Positions 1 through 4,838 of a stretch of 8,686 nucleotides of DNA are shown here, in pieces (positions within the stretch are counted from its first letter, which is position 1; each line of letters opens with the position of its first letter). The DNA lies in assembly GCA_019120675.1 (NCBI GenBank), contig DWUQ01000103.1, positions 1-8,686 of the forward strand. The letters are read 5' to 3'. Below the pieces are notes generated by a model, which saw only the letters and a program-made list of their open reading frames with translations, was not told where the DNA came from and did no database searches. The position numbers and the translations under genes were made by a program. The DNA is from Candidatus Paenalcaligenes intestinipullorum (GTDB lineage Bacteria; Pseudomonadota; Gammaproteobacteria; Burkholderiales; Burkholderiaceae_B).

Positions 1-267
1 TTCTTTAAATTCAACAAATTTATTACCCCGAGCATTTTGAGTCTGCTGTTTATTGTCTGGGTGGCATTTTTGGCTTTTGGGTTTTTGATTAGTGTCTTGA
101 CGGCGTTTAGCAATGGTTTTTTCTTCGGTCTGCTGACTTTGATTGGTGGTGGAATAAGCTTTGCGTTGTTGTTGGTGTTCACACGTGTGGCGTTCGAGAT
201 GATGTTGGTGATTTTCTCCATCAACGACAAGCTGCAGGTACTGGTTGAGGATACGTATCGGGATTAG
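1..267 (+). CDS. DUF4282-like small membrane protein, 3' part (5' end outside window)
   Basis: The reading frame is open from base 1 to the TAG at 265-267, so this is the last 88 residues of a gene that starts to the left. The visible protein begins FFKFNKFITPSIL, followed by two long hydrophobic segments (about residues 13-36 and 40-62) and a cytoplasmic-looking tail with RVAFEMMLVIFSINDKLQVL. The pattern of an F-x-K-F-I-T-P entry, two transmembrane helices and an R-x-x-[FL]-E-x-x-x-V-x-F-x-I ending is what I associate with DUF4282, a family of inner-membrane proteins of unknown function. A TTG at 37 could be taken as a start, but the DUF4282-like residues before it argue that the gene runs in from outside. 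A strong terminator follows 17 bp after the stop, so this is the end of a transcription unit. The family assignment is from memory of its pattern. Confidence 0.75.
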   Translation, partial: FFKFNKFITPSILSLLFIVWVAFLAFGFLISVLTAFSNGFFFGLLTLIGGGISFALLLVFTRVAFEMMLVIFSINDKLQVLVEDTYRD

Positions 268-284
268 GCAGGTTAAGGATGCAA

Positions 285-332
285 CAACGCCCTTGCACTG
301 TGGGAGTGCAAGGGCGTTGCTTTGGTTTTTTT
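285..332 (+). terminator. Rho-independent terminator after the DUF4282-like gene
   Basis: A perfect 15-bp stem (285-299 pairing with 305-319) with a 5-nt GTGGG loop is followed by a T-rich run ending in TTTTTTT (326-332). The stem is GC-rich, and the T-tract is only on the plus-strand side, so it terminates rightward transcription. Read leftward it lies after the 61-aa gene and would form the same stem, but without a good U-tract. Confidence 0.92.
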
Positions 333-348
333 ACAGCTTAAGTGATCG

Positions 349-534
349 TTACGCTGCTCGCTGAGTAGATGTAAGGTCTGATGCTACATCAGAAGCAGAG
401 AAGAAGGCTGCTTTGATTTCCTCAGAGTTCATAGCAAGCAATGCTTCCTGGATACCCGCGCGGATCACCGAGGTGAATTCAGCTTTATGCGCTTCTACCG
501 CTGCATGTAAAGAGAGGTAGTGAGAGGTTGGCAT
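349..534 (-). CDS. Small hypothetical protein (61 aa), second gene of a leftward pair
   Basis: I do not recognise this protein. It is 61 residues, soluble and mostly helical by composition (A-, S-, E-rich), with no transmembrane segment or cysteine. The central stretch EFTSVIRAGIQEALLAMNSEEI looks like an amphipathic helix. An AGGA Shine-Dalgarno lies 8 nt before the ATG, and the start is 15 bp downstream of the stop of the 175-aa gene, so the two are almost certainly co-transcribed. Its small size next to a possible GNAT-like protein could suggest a partner or antitoxin. However, it comes second in the pair, which is the reverse of the usual antitoxin-first order, and it shows no recognisable DNA-binding motif. 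Function unknown. Confidence 0.6.
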   Translation of the reverse strand: MPTSHYLSLHAAVEAHKAEFTSVIRAGIQEALLAMNSEEIKAAFFSASDVASDLTSTQRAA

Positions 535-549
535 GGTGTTGATCCTAAA

Positions 550-1077
550 TTAAGTAAGAGATATTTCTAACCAGCGTCCTGCTATTTTTGTTGTGATGGA
601 CTTGGTGAAAGTAGGAGAATTTGTAATGGTGTCATTCAGCTTGCGCAACACACCGAGCATTGCGTTGGTGCGGCCATAAATCTTGATGGTGCTGGAGCTA
701 TTACGGCCACTGATTTCAACTGTGCCCAGTACGGCTGCAAGCATCAGGTCAACGAGTGTATTCAAGTTATTGACATCTGTATCGTCAGCGAACTGTGGGG
801 AGACGACAAGCTTAAGTAGCTTGGTTTGCCTTCTGCCATGAGGCCGCTGGATGATGTCAACTATAGCATGAGCAGCTGTGTTAGGGCTGTCTTTGGTAAA
901 AATACCATAGGCATAGGATTCAAGATGCTTGTCTTCATATTGGATATGTGACTCTGTCCATTTAAAGAGATCTTGGTATTCAAGAGCAAAAAGATCGTCA
1001 TCTTGCACCGCTGTTTGCCAATCTTGAAGAGTTAGATGTACTGACTCAAGAGAAAATCGTTGTAGCTGGTAACTCAT
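550..1077 (-). CDS. Hypothetical protein (175 aa) with a possible degenerate GNAT-like fold
   Basis: This is a soluble protein with no signal peptide, first of a two-gene leftward unit. By eye the order of segments resembles GCN5-type acetyltransferases: strands around residues 54-60 (ESYAYGIF), 68-75 (AAHAIVDI) and 84-92 (TKLLKLVVSP), a helix at about 102-118, a strand TIKIYGRT near 130-137, a helix NAMLGVLRKL, and a closing strand. The acetyl-CoA pyrophosphate loop (R/Q-x-x-G-x-G/A) expected after LVVSPQF is not visible, since the segment reads ADDTDVNNLN. If it is a GNAT relative it is therefore divergent or inactive. No clear Shine-Dalgarno precedes the ATG. The GNAT idea is inference from pattern only; the reading frame itself is well supported by its length and by the close downstream gene. 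Confidence 0.65.
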   Translation of the reverse strand: MSYQLQRFSLESVHLTLQDWQTAVQDDDLFALEYQDLFKWTESHIQYEDKHLESYAYGIFTKDSPNTAAHAIVDIIQRPHGRRQTKLLKLVVSPQFADDTDVNNLNTLVDLMLAAVLGTVEISGRNSSSTIKIYGRTNAMLGVLRKLNDTITNSPTFTKSITTKIAGRWLEISLT

Positions 1078-1117
1078 GGTTTAGTCTGCCTAGTCCGCCA
1101 AAGCTCGGCTTGTTTAA

Positions 1118-1144
1118 AAGATAACAGAAAGATTTAGAAGTCAA
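1118..1144 (-). promoter_or_regulatory. Possible promoter of the 175-aa/61-aa gene pair
   Basis: Reading leftward, TTGACT (complement of 1139-1144) is followed after 15 bp by TATCTT (complement of 1118-1123), about 40 bp before the ATG at 1077. The -35 hexamer is good, the -10 is fair and the spacing is 1-2 bp short, so this is tentative. The rest of 1078-1247 is AT-rich and holds nothing else I can support; no terminator is visible after rmlB. Confidence 0.3.
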
Positions 1145-1247
1145 ACAGCGGTTGTGGGTATAGATAAATTTTTTTGACACTAACTCTTGAGGACTTATTA
1201 ATCTTTTGAAGATAACAGCATTGCATTTTAAGAACCTTGCAAGATAT

Positions 1248-2267
1248 TTATAACTGCTCCAAATACCAGCTCACGGTTTTCTTTAGCCCCGACTCAAAGC
1301 TTTCTACGGGTACCCAACCTAATTCATGCTGAATTTTGCTGGCGTCGATGGCGTAACGGACGTCGTGGCCGGGGCGGTCGTGGATGTGCTCAATGAGGTG
1401 GCGATAAGGGCGGCCGGCGCGGTGGGGGCGCAGCGCGTCTAATAAGGCACAAATGCTATGCACCACCTCGATATTTTGTTTTTCGTTGTGTCCGCCAATA
1501 GCGTAGGTTTCGCCTACCGTGCCTTGCGTTAGCACGGTATACAGCGCCCTTGCATGGTCTTCCACGTATAGCCAATCGCGAATTTGAGTGCCGGAGCCGT
1601 AAATCGGGATGACTTTGCCAGCGATGGCCTGCTTAATCACTACTGGGATTAGTTTTTCAGGGTATTGGTAGGGACCATAATTATTCGAACAGTTGGAAAT
1701 CAATATCGGTAAACCATAAGTCCGATGCCAAGCGCGCACTAAATGATCGGCGCTGGCTTTGCTGGCGGAGTAGGGCGAGCTGGGGGCGTAGGCGGTGTTT
1801 TCGGTAAACAAGGCTTGTGTAGCTTTTGGGTCATCCTGGGGGTGGGGCAGGTCGCCATACACCTCGTCCGTTGACACTTGATGAAAGCGGAAAGCCGCCT
1901 TTTGCTGAGCGTTCAAAGACATCCAGTACGCGCGCACCGCTTCCAACAGGGTGTAGGTTCCTACAATATTTGTTTGAATAAACGCGCTGGGTCCGGCAAT
2001 CGAACGATCCACATGGGATTCAGCGGCCAAATTCATCACCGCATCCGGCTGGTGCGTGGTCAGCACCCGATCCATCTCGGCTCGATCACAAATATCCACC
2101 TGCTCAAAGCGATAACGCGGGTGCGTGGCGACGCTGGCTAGAGCAGCCAGATTGCCTGCGTAGGTCAGCTTGTCGACGTTGATCACGTGCGTTGAGGTAT
2201 GGGCAAGTACATGACGAATCAAAGCCGAGCCAATAAAGCCGGCACCGCCGGTGATGAGCAGTTTCAT
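1248..2267 (-). CDS. rmlB (rfbB): dTDP-glucose 4,6-dehydratase
   Basis: This cytoplasmic NAD-dependent enzyme converts dTDP-glucose to dTDP-4-keto-6-deoxyglucose, the second step toward dTDP-L-rhamnose and related surface sugars. It is an extended short-chain dehydrogenase. The N-terminal Rossmann motif TGGAGFIGS is at residues 6-14, with the NAD-ribose-contacting VDKLTYAGNL at 31-40. The catalytic TDE triad is at 133-135 in STDEVYGD, and the catalytic Y-x3-K is at Y166/K170 in SPYSASK. SNNYGPYQYPEKLIP and RDWLYVEDH follow as in the family. At 339 residues it is full length. No rmlD, rmlA or rmlC is adjacent: downstream lie unrelated genes and upstream a scar-like region, so it appears solitary here. 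No clear Shine-Dalgarno precedes the ATG, although the N-terminus matches the family start exactly. Confidence 0.96.
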   Translation of the reverse strand: MKLLITGGAGFIGSALIRHVLAHTSTHVINVDKLTYAGNLAALASVATHPRYRFEQVDICDRAEMDRVLTTHQPDAVMNLAAESHVDRSIAGPSAFIQTNIVGTYTLLEAVRAYWMSLNAQQKAAFRFHQVSTDEVYGDLPHPQDDPKATQALFTENTAYAPSSPYSASKASADHLVRAWHRTYGLPILISNCSNNYGPYQYPEKLIPVVIKQAIAGKVIPIYGSGTQIRDWLYVEDHARALYTVLTQGTVGETYAIGGHNEKQNIEVVHSICALLDALRPHRAGRPYRHLIEHIHDRPGHDVRYAIDASKIQHELGWVPVESFESGLKKTVSWYLEQL

Positions 2268-2500
2268 GGGTGGAAAATTTGGGATGAAGCGTAAAGCGTG
2301 AAGGTAAGTGCTGAGTGGGTAGTGGTGTGGATGGGAAGTTTGTCGTAAAGCTTAGAGTGTGGAGAAGTAACGTTGATTACAAAGGGGTGAGTTAGGGGGT
2401 CGATGTTAAAGCTTAGAGTGCAACGGTTGCTTATGCAACGCTCAACCTCAGCGAGAACAGGGAATGGCAGATCGTGAACAAAGTCGCTGTCTATGTAAAG
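2268..2500 (-). other. Strand-biased leader upstream of rmlB with short repeats
   Basis: No convincing gene is present. On the plus strand the first 150 bases are nearly devoid of C and rich in G, so an rmlB transcript would have a long leader that is C-rich and almost G-free. The 14-mer TAAAGCTTAGAGTG occurs exactly at 2346-2359 and 2407-2420, and a related CGTAAAGCGTG sits near 2290. A small dyad, GTTGC-ttat-GCAAC, lies at 2426-2439. A long mRNA leader for rmlB is inference. Confidence 0.4.
2346..2420. repeat. 14-bp exact direct repeat (TAAAGCTTAGAGTG), two copies
   Basis: Identical copies lie at 2346-2359 and 2407-2420, 61 bp apart, inside the strand-biased leader before rmlB. In the leftward frame overlapping this region the two copies fall in different codon phases, so they are not a protein repeat. 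Their function is unknown. Confidence 0.6.
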
Positions 2501-2510
2501 CCCAACGAAT

Positions 2511-2560
2511 TTATAATCGATTTTGCGCAAAAGTTGCGGTTTATAACTGTTTTTGCGCAA
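2511..2560. repeat. 30-bp-period direct repeat centred on TTTTGCGCAA, operator-like
   Basis: Two copies of TTATAA-N4-TTTTGCGCAA lie at 2511-2530 and 2541-2560, offset by exactly 30 bp (about three helical turns). Only the four central bases differ. Each carries the 8-bp palindrome TTGCGCAA, extended to the 12-bp TTTTGCGCAAAA in the first copy. A TATGAT -10-like hexamer follows at 2580-2585. The arrangement suggests an operator next to a rightward promoter, perhaps that of the truncated gene at 2618-2893. Confidence 0.55.
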
Positions 2561-2617
2561 GAATAATCAAAATTTAGTCTATGATAGAGATTCTAATTGA
2601 TATCTAATCGAGCTTAG

Positions 2618-2893
2618 TGCAGCTACTTACGCAGTCACACTCAAGCGCGCTTAGCGATCAAGGAAGTGATCGAAATGCCCGATCAGCAAATAGATCGGGT
2701 GATTCGGTCGATTGAGCAAAATAACGGTGTGCTCAGTAATGTGCTGGCGAAAGAGGTGCCGTTGTTTCAACAGCACCCTGCTGTGTGGGCGCAAGTGGTG
2801 GCGTCTGTGCGCCAAGCTCTACGTTTGCATGCTCGCACCAGCAGAGTAATGCGCAAATACCCCTTGGAACTCCTTGGGGTTTGGAAAGGCTAA
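2618..2893 (+). pseudogene. Possible C-terminal remnant of a Fic-family protein
   Basis: The frame opens after a TAG at 2615 and has no credible start except GTG at 2666. From about 2651 it reads LAIKEVIEMPDQQIDRVIRS, then EQNNGVLSNVLAKEVP and a final WAQVVASVRQAL. A helix with D-x-x-[IF]-R followed by QNNG-x-LS and a terminal helix resembles the C-terminal region I associate with Fic AMP-transferases. The catalytic HPFxxGNGR part is absent, so if this is a Fic protein it is only a stub. After about 2820 the frame continues over the opposite-strand racemase, and those residues (RLHARTSRVMRK onward) look accidental. Alternatively it is a small unrelated protein starting at GTG 2666 with an AGGA nearby. 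Family recognition is from memory and tentative. Confidence 0.4.
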
Positions 2894-3568
2894 GTCCCCA
2901 AACTTGCTGGTGCGGACACGTAAGCCTATGAGGCTTTCTGCTAGCTTAATCGCGGCACTGACACCCTCGATAACAGGCAGTTGGATCTCTTGACTGATGT
3001 GTTCGGTTAAGTCCGCCATGCCCCCACATCCCAACACGATGGCACCGATTTGGTCTTCCTCCTTGGCGCGACGGCATTCTTCAATAATTAAGCGTAGTGC
3101 TGCGTCTGGCTCATGCTCTAGGGTGAGTACTGGAATTTCTGCAGCACGAATCTTGGCGCACTGATCGTAAAAACCGTAACGCTTCAGCAGCTCTTCGGCA
3201 ATGATGCGAGTGCGCCCTAAGGTGGTCACAATCGAGAACTTGGTGCTAATAAATGACGCCACATGAAAGGCGGCTTCAGCAATACCCAGAACAGGCGCAG
3301 TCGTGAGCTCACGAGCCGCCAGTAAAGCTGGGTCACCAAAACACGCGATGATGTAGGCATCGGTACAGTCGTGCTCGCCTTTGATGATCTCATCCAGCAC
3401 ACCCACCGCGCTCACGGTTTCGTCGAAGTGGGACTCAATAGAACGCGGGCCGCTGTCGGGCTGAGTGGCCACGATCTTGGTGCCGGGTGAAGCAATGCTT
3501 TGAGCAATATGACCGATTTTGTCTGTCATGCTGCGCGTGGTGTTGGGGTTGATGATGCGGATTTTCAT
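2819..3568 (-). CDS. Asp/Glu/hydantoin racemase family protein (hydantoin- or allantoin-racemase-like)
   Basis: This is a predicted cytoplasmic, cofactor-independent two-cysteine racemase of the Asp/Glu/hydantoin racemase family. The N-terminus MKIRIINPNTT is typical of hydantoin and allantoin racemases. The two catalytic cysteines are Cys76 in ACFGDPAL and Cys181 in LGCGGM; from memory these positions match those of characterised hydantoin racemases. The family closing segment GLRVRTSKFGD...PKEFQG ends at residue 236, and the last 13 residues (to MQT) look like an extension running into neighbouring scar sequence. The ATG overlaps the GntR gene's TGA (ATGA), and AAGGAG lies 8 nt upstream, so translation is coupled. 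Substrate could be a 5-substituted hydantoin, allantoin or a related ring; the nearby deaminases and NCS1 permease favour a cyclic nitrogen compound over an amino acid. Confidence 0.88.
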   Translation of the reverse strand: MKIRIINPNTTRSMTDKIGHIAQSIASPGTKIVATQPDSGPRSIESHFDETVSAVGVLDEIIKGEHDCTDAYIIACFGDPALLAARELTTAPVLGIAEAAFHVASFISTKFSIVTTLGRTRIIAEELLKRYGFYDQCAKIRAAEIPVLTLEHEPDAALRLIIEECRRAKEEDQIGAIVLGCGGMADLTEHISQEIQLPVIEGVSAAIKLAESLIGLRVRTSKFGDLAFPNPKEFQGVFAHYSAGASMQT

Positions 3569-4344
3569 TTTTTTGTCTCCTTAGATTCTTGTGGCAAGGG
3601 GGCGCTAAGCTCTTGTGCAACCCGATCTAAGATGCTTTTTAAGTCTGGCACTTGGTTTTGTTCGGGTTTGGTGATGATGCTGTTCTCGATTTCTTGTAGG
3701 TGCGTGCGCATCCAGTGTTCGGCTTCGTCCGATTTTTTGTTGCTAAGTAAACTAATGATTTCTTTATGCCGACTCGGCGGGCAGCCACACGATCCTGGCG
3801 CTCCAAAGGCCGCCATCACCAACGACGTACGTGCTACTAAATCACTCAGAAAGTTCGTGATGATTTCATTTTTAGAGATGCGAATCAGCTCAATATGAAA
3901 GCGACCTGATAAAAAGATCGACACTGAACGATCGTTGTTTTCCGCTGCACGCAATTCATCTGAGGCAATCTGCTTTAACAATGCAACATCGTCTTTGGTG
4001 ATGTGCTCAATCACTTGCGCCATGGCTCCACACTCCAAAATCTGACGCGAAGCAAATAAGTCCCGTGCATCCTTTAGCGTAGGCTGCGCCACGGACGCAC
4101 CATGGTTCATACGAATATCCACCAACCCCTCGTGCGCCAAGCGCTGTAATGCCTTGCGAATACTCGTGCGACTGACCTTGTACGTCTCGGCCAAAGCGTC
4201 CTCGGGCAGTTTGGTACCTGGCTCCAGCAAATTGCTGATGATGGCCGCGTTTAAGTGCGTGTAAATGGTTTCGTCTTTGCTTGCACGTTTGCCATCGGAC
4301 GCTTTCAGAGTGGCAAGAGAGTAGGAAGGGTAATGATTTTTCAT
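3565..4344 (-). CDS. GntR-family transcriptional regulator with FCD domain
   Basis: This 259-aa DNA-binding regulator has an N-terminal winged helix-turn-helix at about residues 25-88 (GTKLPEDALAETYKVSRTS, then IRKALQRLAHEGLV) and an all-helical FCD ligand domain at about 92-225. The usual FCD metal-site histidines appear as H150 (RFH), H193 (SRHKEI) and H215 (RTHL). The Asp normally four residues before the first His is Ser146, so metal binding may be altered. An unusual GSCGCPPS segment lies at 184-191. The gene is divergent from the transporter/deaminase operon and coupled by a 4-bp overlap to the racemase. A TGTATACA palindrome lies 6 bp upstream of the ATG and is repeated in front of the divergent operon, so it probably represses itself and that operon until an inducer binds. 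No Shine-Dalgarno is visible before the ATG. Confidence 0.92.
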   Translation of the reverse strand: MKNHYPSYSLATLKASDGKRASKDETIYTHLNAAIISNLLEPGTKLPEDALAETYKVSRTSIRKALQRLAHEGLVDIRMNHGASVAQPTLKDARDLFASRQILECGAMAQVIEHITKDDVALLKQIASDELRAAENNDRSVSIFLSGRFHIELIRISKNEIITNFLSDLVARTSLVMAAFGAPGSCGCPPSRHKEIISLLSNKKSDEAEHWMRTHLQEIENSIITKPEQNQVPDLKSILDRVAQELSAPLPQESKETKK

Positions 4345-4350
4345 GGTTTT

Positions 4351-4362
4351 ATTGTATACAGT
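4351..4362. promoter_or_regulatory. Putative GntR operator 1 (ATTGTATACAGT)
   Basis: This contains the perfect 8-bp palindrome TGTATACA (4353-4360), of the kind bound by GntR/FCD regulators. It lies 6 bp upstream of the regulator's start codon, well placed for autorepression. It is identical over 12 bp to the site at 4561. Confidence 0.65.
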
Positions 4363-4480
4363 ATTTTCGTTGTTTCGTATTCGTTAATGAAGACTATATA
4401 AGAAAAAACCTGTTGAGGCATCTTTATAATCCTAGCGTTAACCCTATGCTATCACTGGAAATAGAGCCTCATAAGGAGGA

Positions 4481-4512
4481 GTTATAGCCTTTTTCCTATA
4501 ACCTAGGGTTAT
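4481..4512. promoter_or_regulatory. Cluster of overlapping inverted repeats (GTTATAG / CTATAAC / GGTTAT)
   Basis: GTTATAG (4481-4487) and CTATAAC (4496-4502) form a perfect 7-bp inverted repeat with an 8-bp spacer. The second arm also pairs as ATAACC (4498-4503) with GGTTAT (4507-4512) across a TAG. A degenerate relative, TATAATCCTAGCGTTA, lies at 4425-4440. Three half-sites of alternating orientation suggest binding by a regulator other than the GntR protein; which one is unknown. Confidence 0.5.
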
Positions 4513-4560
4513 TGCCAACAGCGATATATAGCCAGCTAGGTATACTAAATCCCACAGAAG

Positions 4561-4595
4561 ATTGTATACAGTTTTCAGCTATGCTTTGTATGCAA
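4561..4595. promoter_or_regulatory. Putative GntR operator 2 with degenerate third site
   Basis: ATTGTATACAGT at 4561-4572 repeats operator 1 exactly, 210 bp away, close to 20 turns of B-DNA. A near-palindromic TTGTATGCAA at 4586-4595 lies 24 bp further on and may be an auxiliary site. The location is upstream of the rightward operon, fitting control of the transporters and deaminases by the divergent regulator. Confidence 0.6.
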
Positions 4596-4599
4596 TGAT

Positions 4600-4614
4600 T
4601 TGTGCAGTTCACAA
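4600..4614. promoter_or_regulatory. 15-bp dyad TTGTG-N5-CACAA
   Basis: A perfect 5-bp inverted repeat with a 5-bp spacer lies directly after the third GntR-like site. It lacks the TGTGA-N6-TCACA spacing of a CRP site. It could be an operator for another factor or chance; no partner is identifiable. Confidence 0.3.
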
Positions 4615-4621
4615 CCAGCGT

Positions 4622-4650
4622 CGCTTGGTGGCAGGAGGAAAGGCCAAGCG
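4622..4650 (+). promoter_or_regulatory. Hairpin presenting AGGAGG in its loop, upstream of the operon
   Basis: CGCTTGG (4622-4628) pairs perfectly with CCAAGCG (4644-4650), leaving a 15-nt loop that contains AGGAGG (4633-4638). No start codon follows within reach, so this is not a ribosome binding site for a visible gene. If it lies within the transcript, a loop AGGA together with the AGGA of the real Shine-Dalgarno at 4697-4700 would fit CsrA/RsmA binding. Whether it is transcribed is unknown. Confidence 0.35.
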
Positions 4651-4707
4651 TTAGCACGCTACGTTAATTTTAATTATTAATAAAAACGAACACCCTAGGA
4701 GACCTTT

Positions 4708-4836
4708 ATGTCTGAGTACACCTTAGCAGTCATGATCTTTGGTGTAGGTGTGGCCACATCCGTCATGCTTACCGGTTTTATTCTGGTGAACTACTTCCGT
4801 TATAAACGCGAAGAGGCCACCATGCAGGAGGACTAA
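4708..4836 (+). CDS. 42-aa single-helix membrane protein preceding the SSS symporter
   Basis: The protein starts MSEYTLAVMIFGVGVATSVM and continues with a hydrophobic helix (about residues 5-30), followed by a charged tail RYKREEATMQED that should lie in the cytoplasm. TAGGAGA lies 6 nt before the ATG. The stop is only 2 bp from the symporter's ATG, and the symporter's own AGGAGG is embedded in the last codons of this gene, so the two are tightly coupled. Such small proteins next to SSS symporters are, as I recall, sometimes annotated as symporter small accessory proteins. Here it is the first gene of the operon and is one of two similar small proteins flanking the same transporter. The role (assembly, stability or gating of the symporter) is inferred from position. 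Confidence 0.8.
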   Translation: MSEYTLAVMIFGVGVATSVMLTGFILVNYFRYKREEATMQED

Positions 4837-4838
4837 CC

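Larger units (their letters stand above)
4345..4707. promoter_or_regulatory. Divergent regulatory region between the GntR gene and the symporter operon
   Basis: This 363-bp region has no supportable gene. It holds two identical GntR-type sites and a degenerate third, a cluster of GTTAT/ATAAC inverted repeats (4481-4512), the dyad TTGTG-N5-CACAA (4600-4614), a hairpin with AGGAGG in its loop (4622-4650), and an AT-rich stretch (4662-4686) just before the first rightward Shine-Dalgarno. A leftward -10 TATAGT (complement of 4393-4398) could serve the regulator. A rightward TTAGCA (4651-4656) with TATTAA (4675-4680) could serve the operon. Both promoters are weak guesses. A long AAGGAGGAG at 4473-4481 has no start codon after it. 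Confidence 0.6.

Noticed and set aside
2264..2560. 98-aa leftward ORF overlapping the rmlB start by 4 bp (ATGA)
   Set aside because: It starts with TTG inside the 30-bp repeat, has no Shine-Dalgarno, covers the strand-biased repeat region, the 14-bp repeats fall in different codon phases, and the protein shows no recognisable family. The overlap looks accidental.
3500..3898. 132-aa rightward ORF antisense to the GntR and racemase genes
   Set aside because: It lies antisense to two well-supported genes and has no family resemblance or ribosome site.
4281..4487. 68-aa rightward ORF in the divergent region
   Set aside because: It starts inside the GntR gene on the other strand, runs through operator sequences and has no family resemblance. 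The AAGGAGGAG near its end is not followed by a start codon.
4600..4614. CRP-binding site
   Set aside because: The dyad TTGTG-N5-CACAA does not match the TGTGA-N6-TCACA arrangement.
4625..4650. Sigma-54 promoter around TTGGTGGCAGGAGGAAAGGCC
   Set aside because: The TGGCA element is present, but the required downstream TTGC at the fixed spacing is missing.
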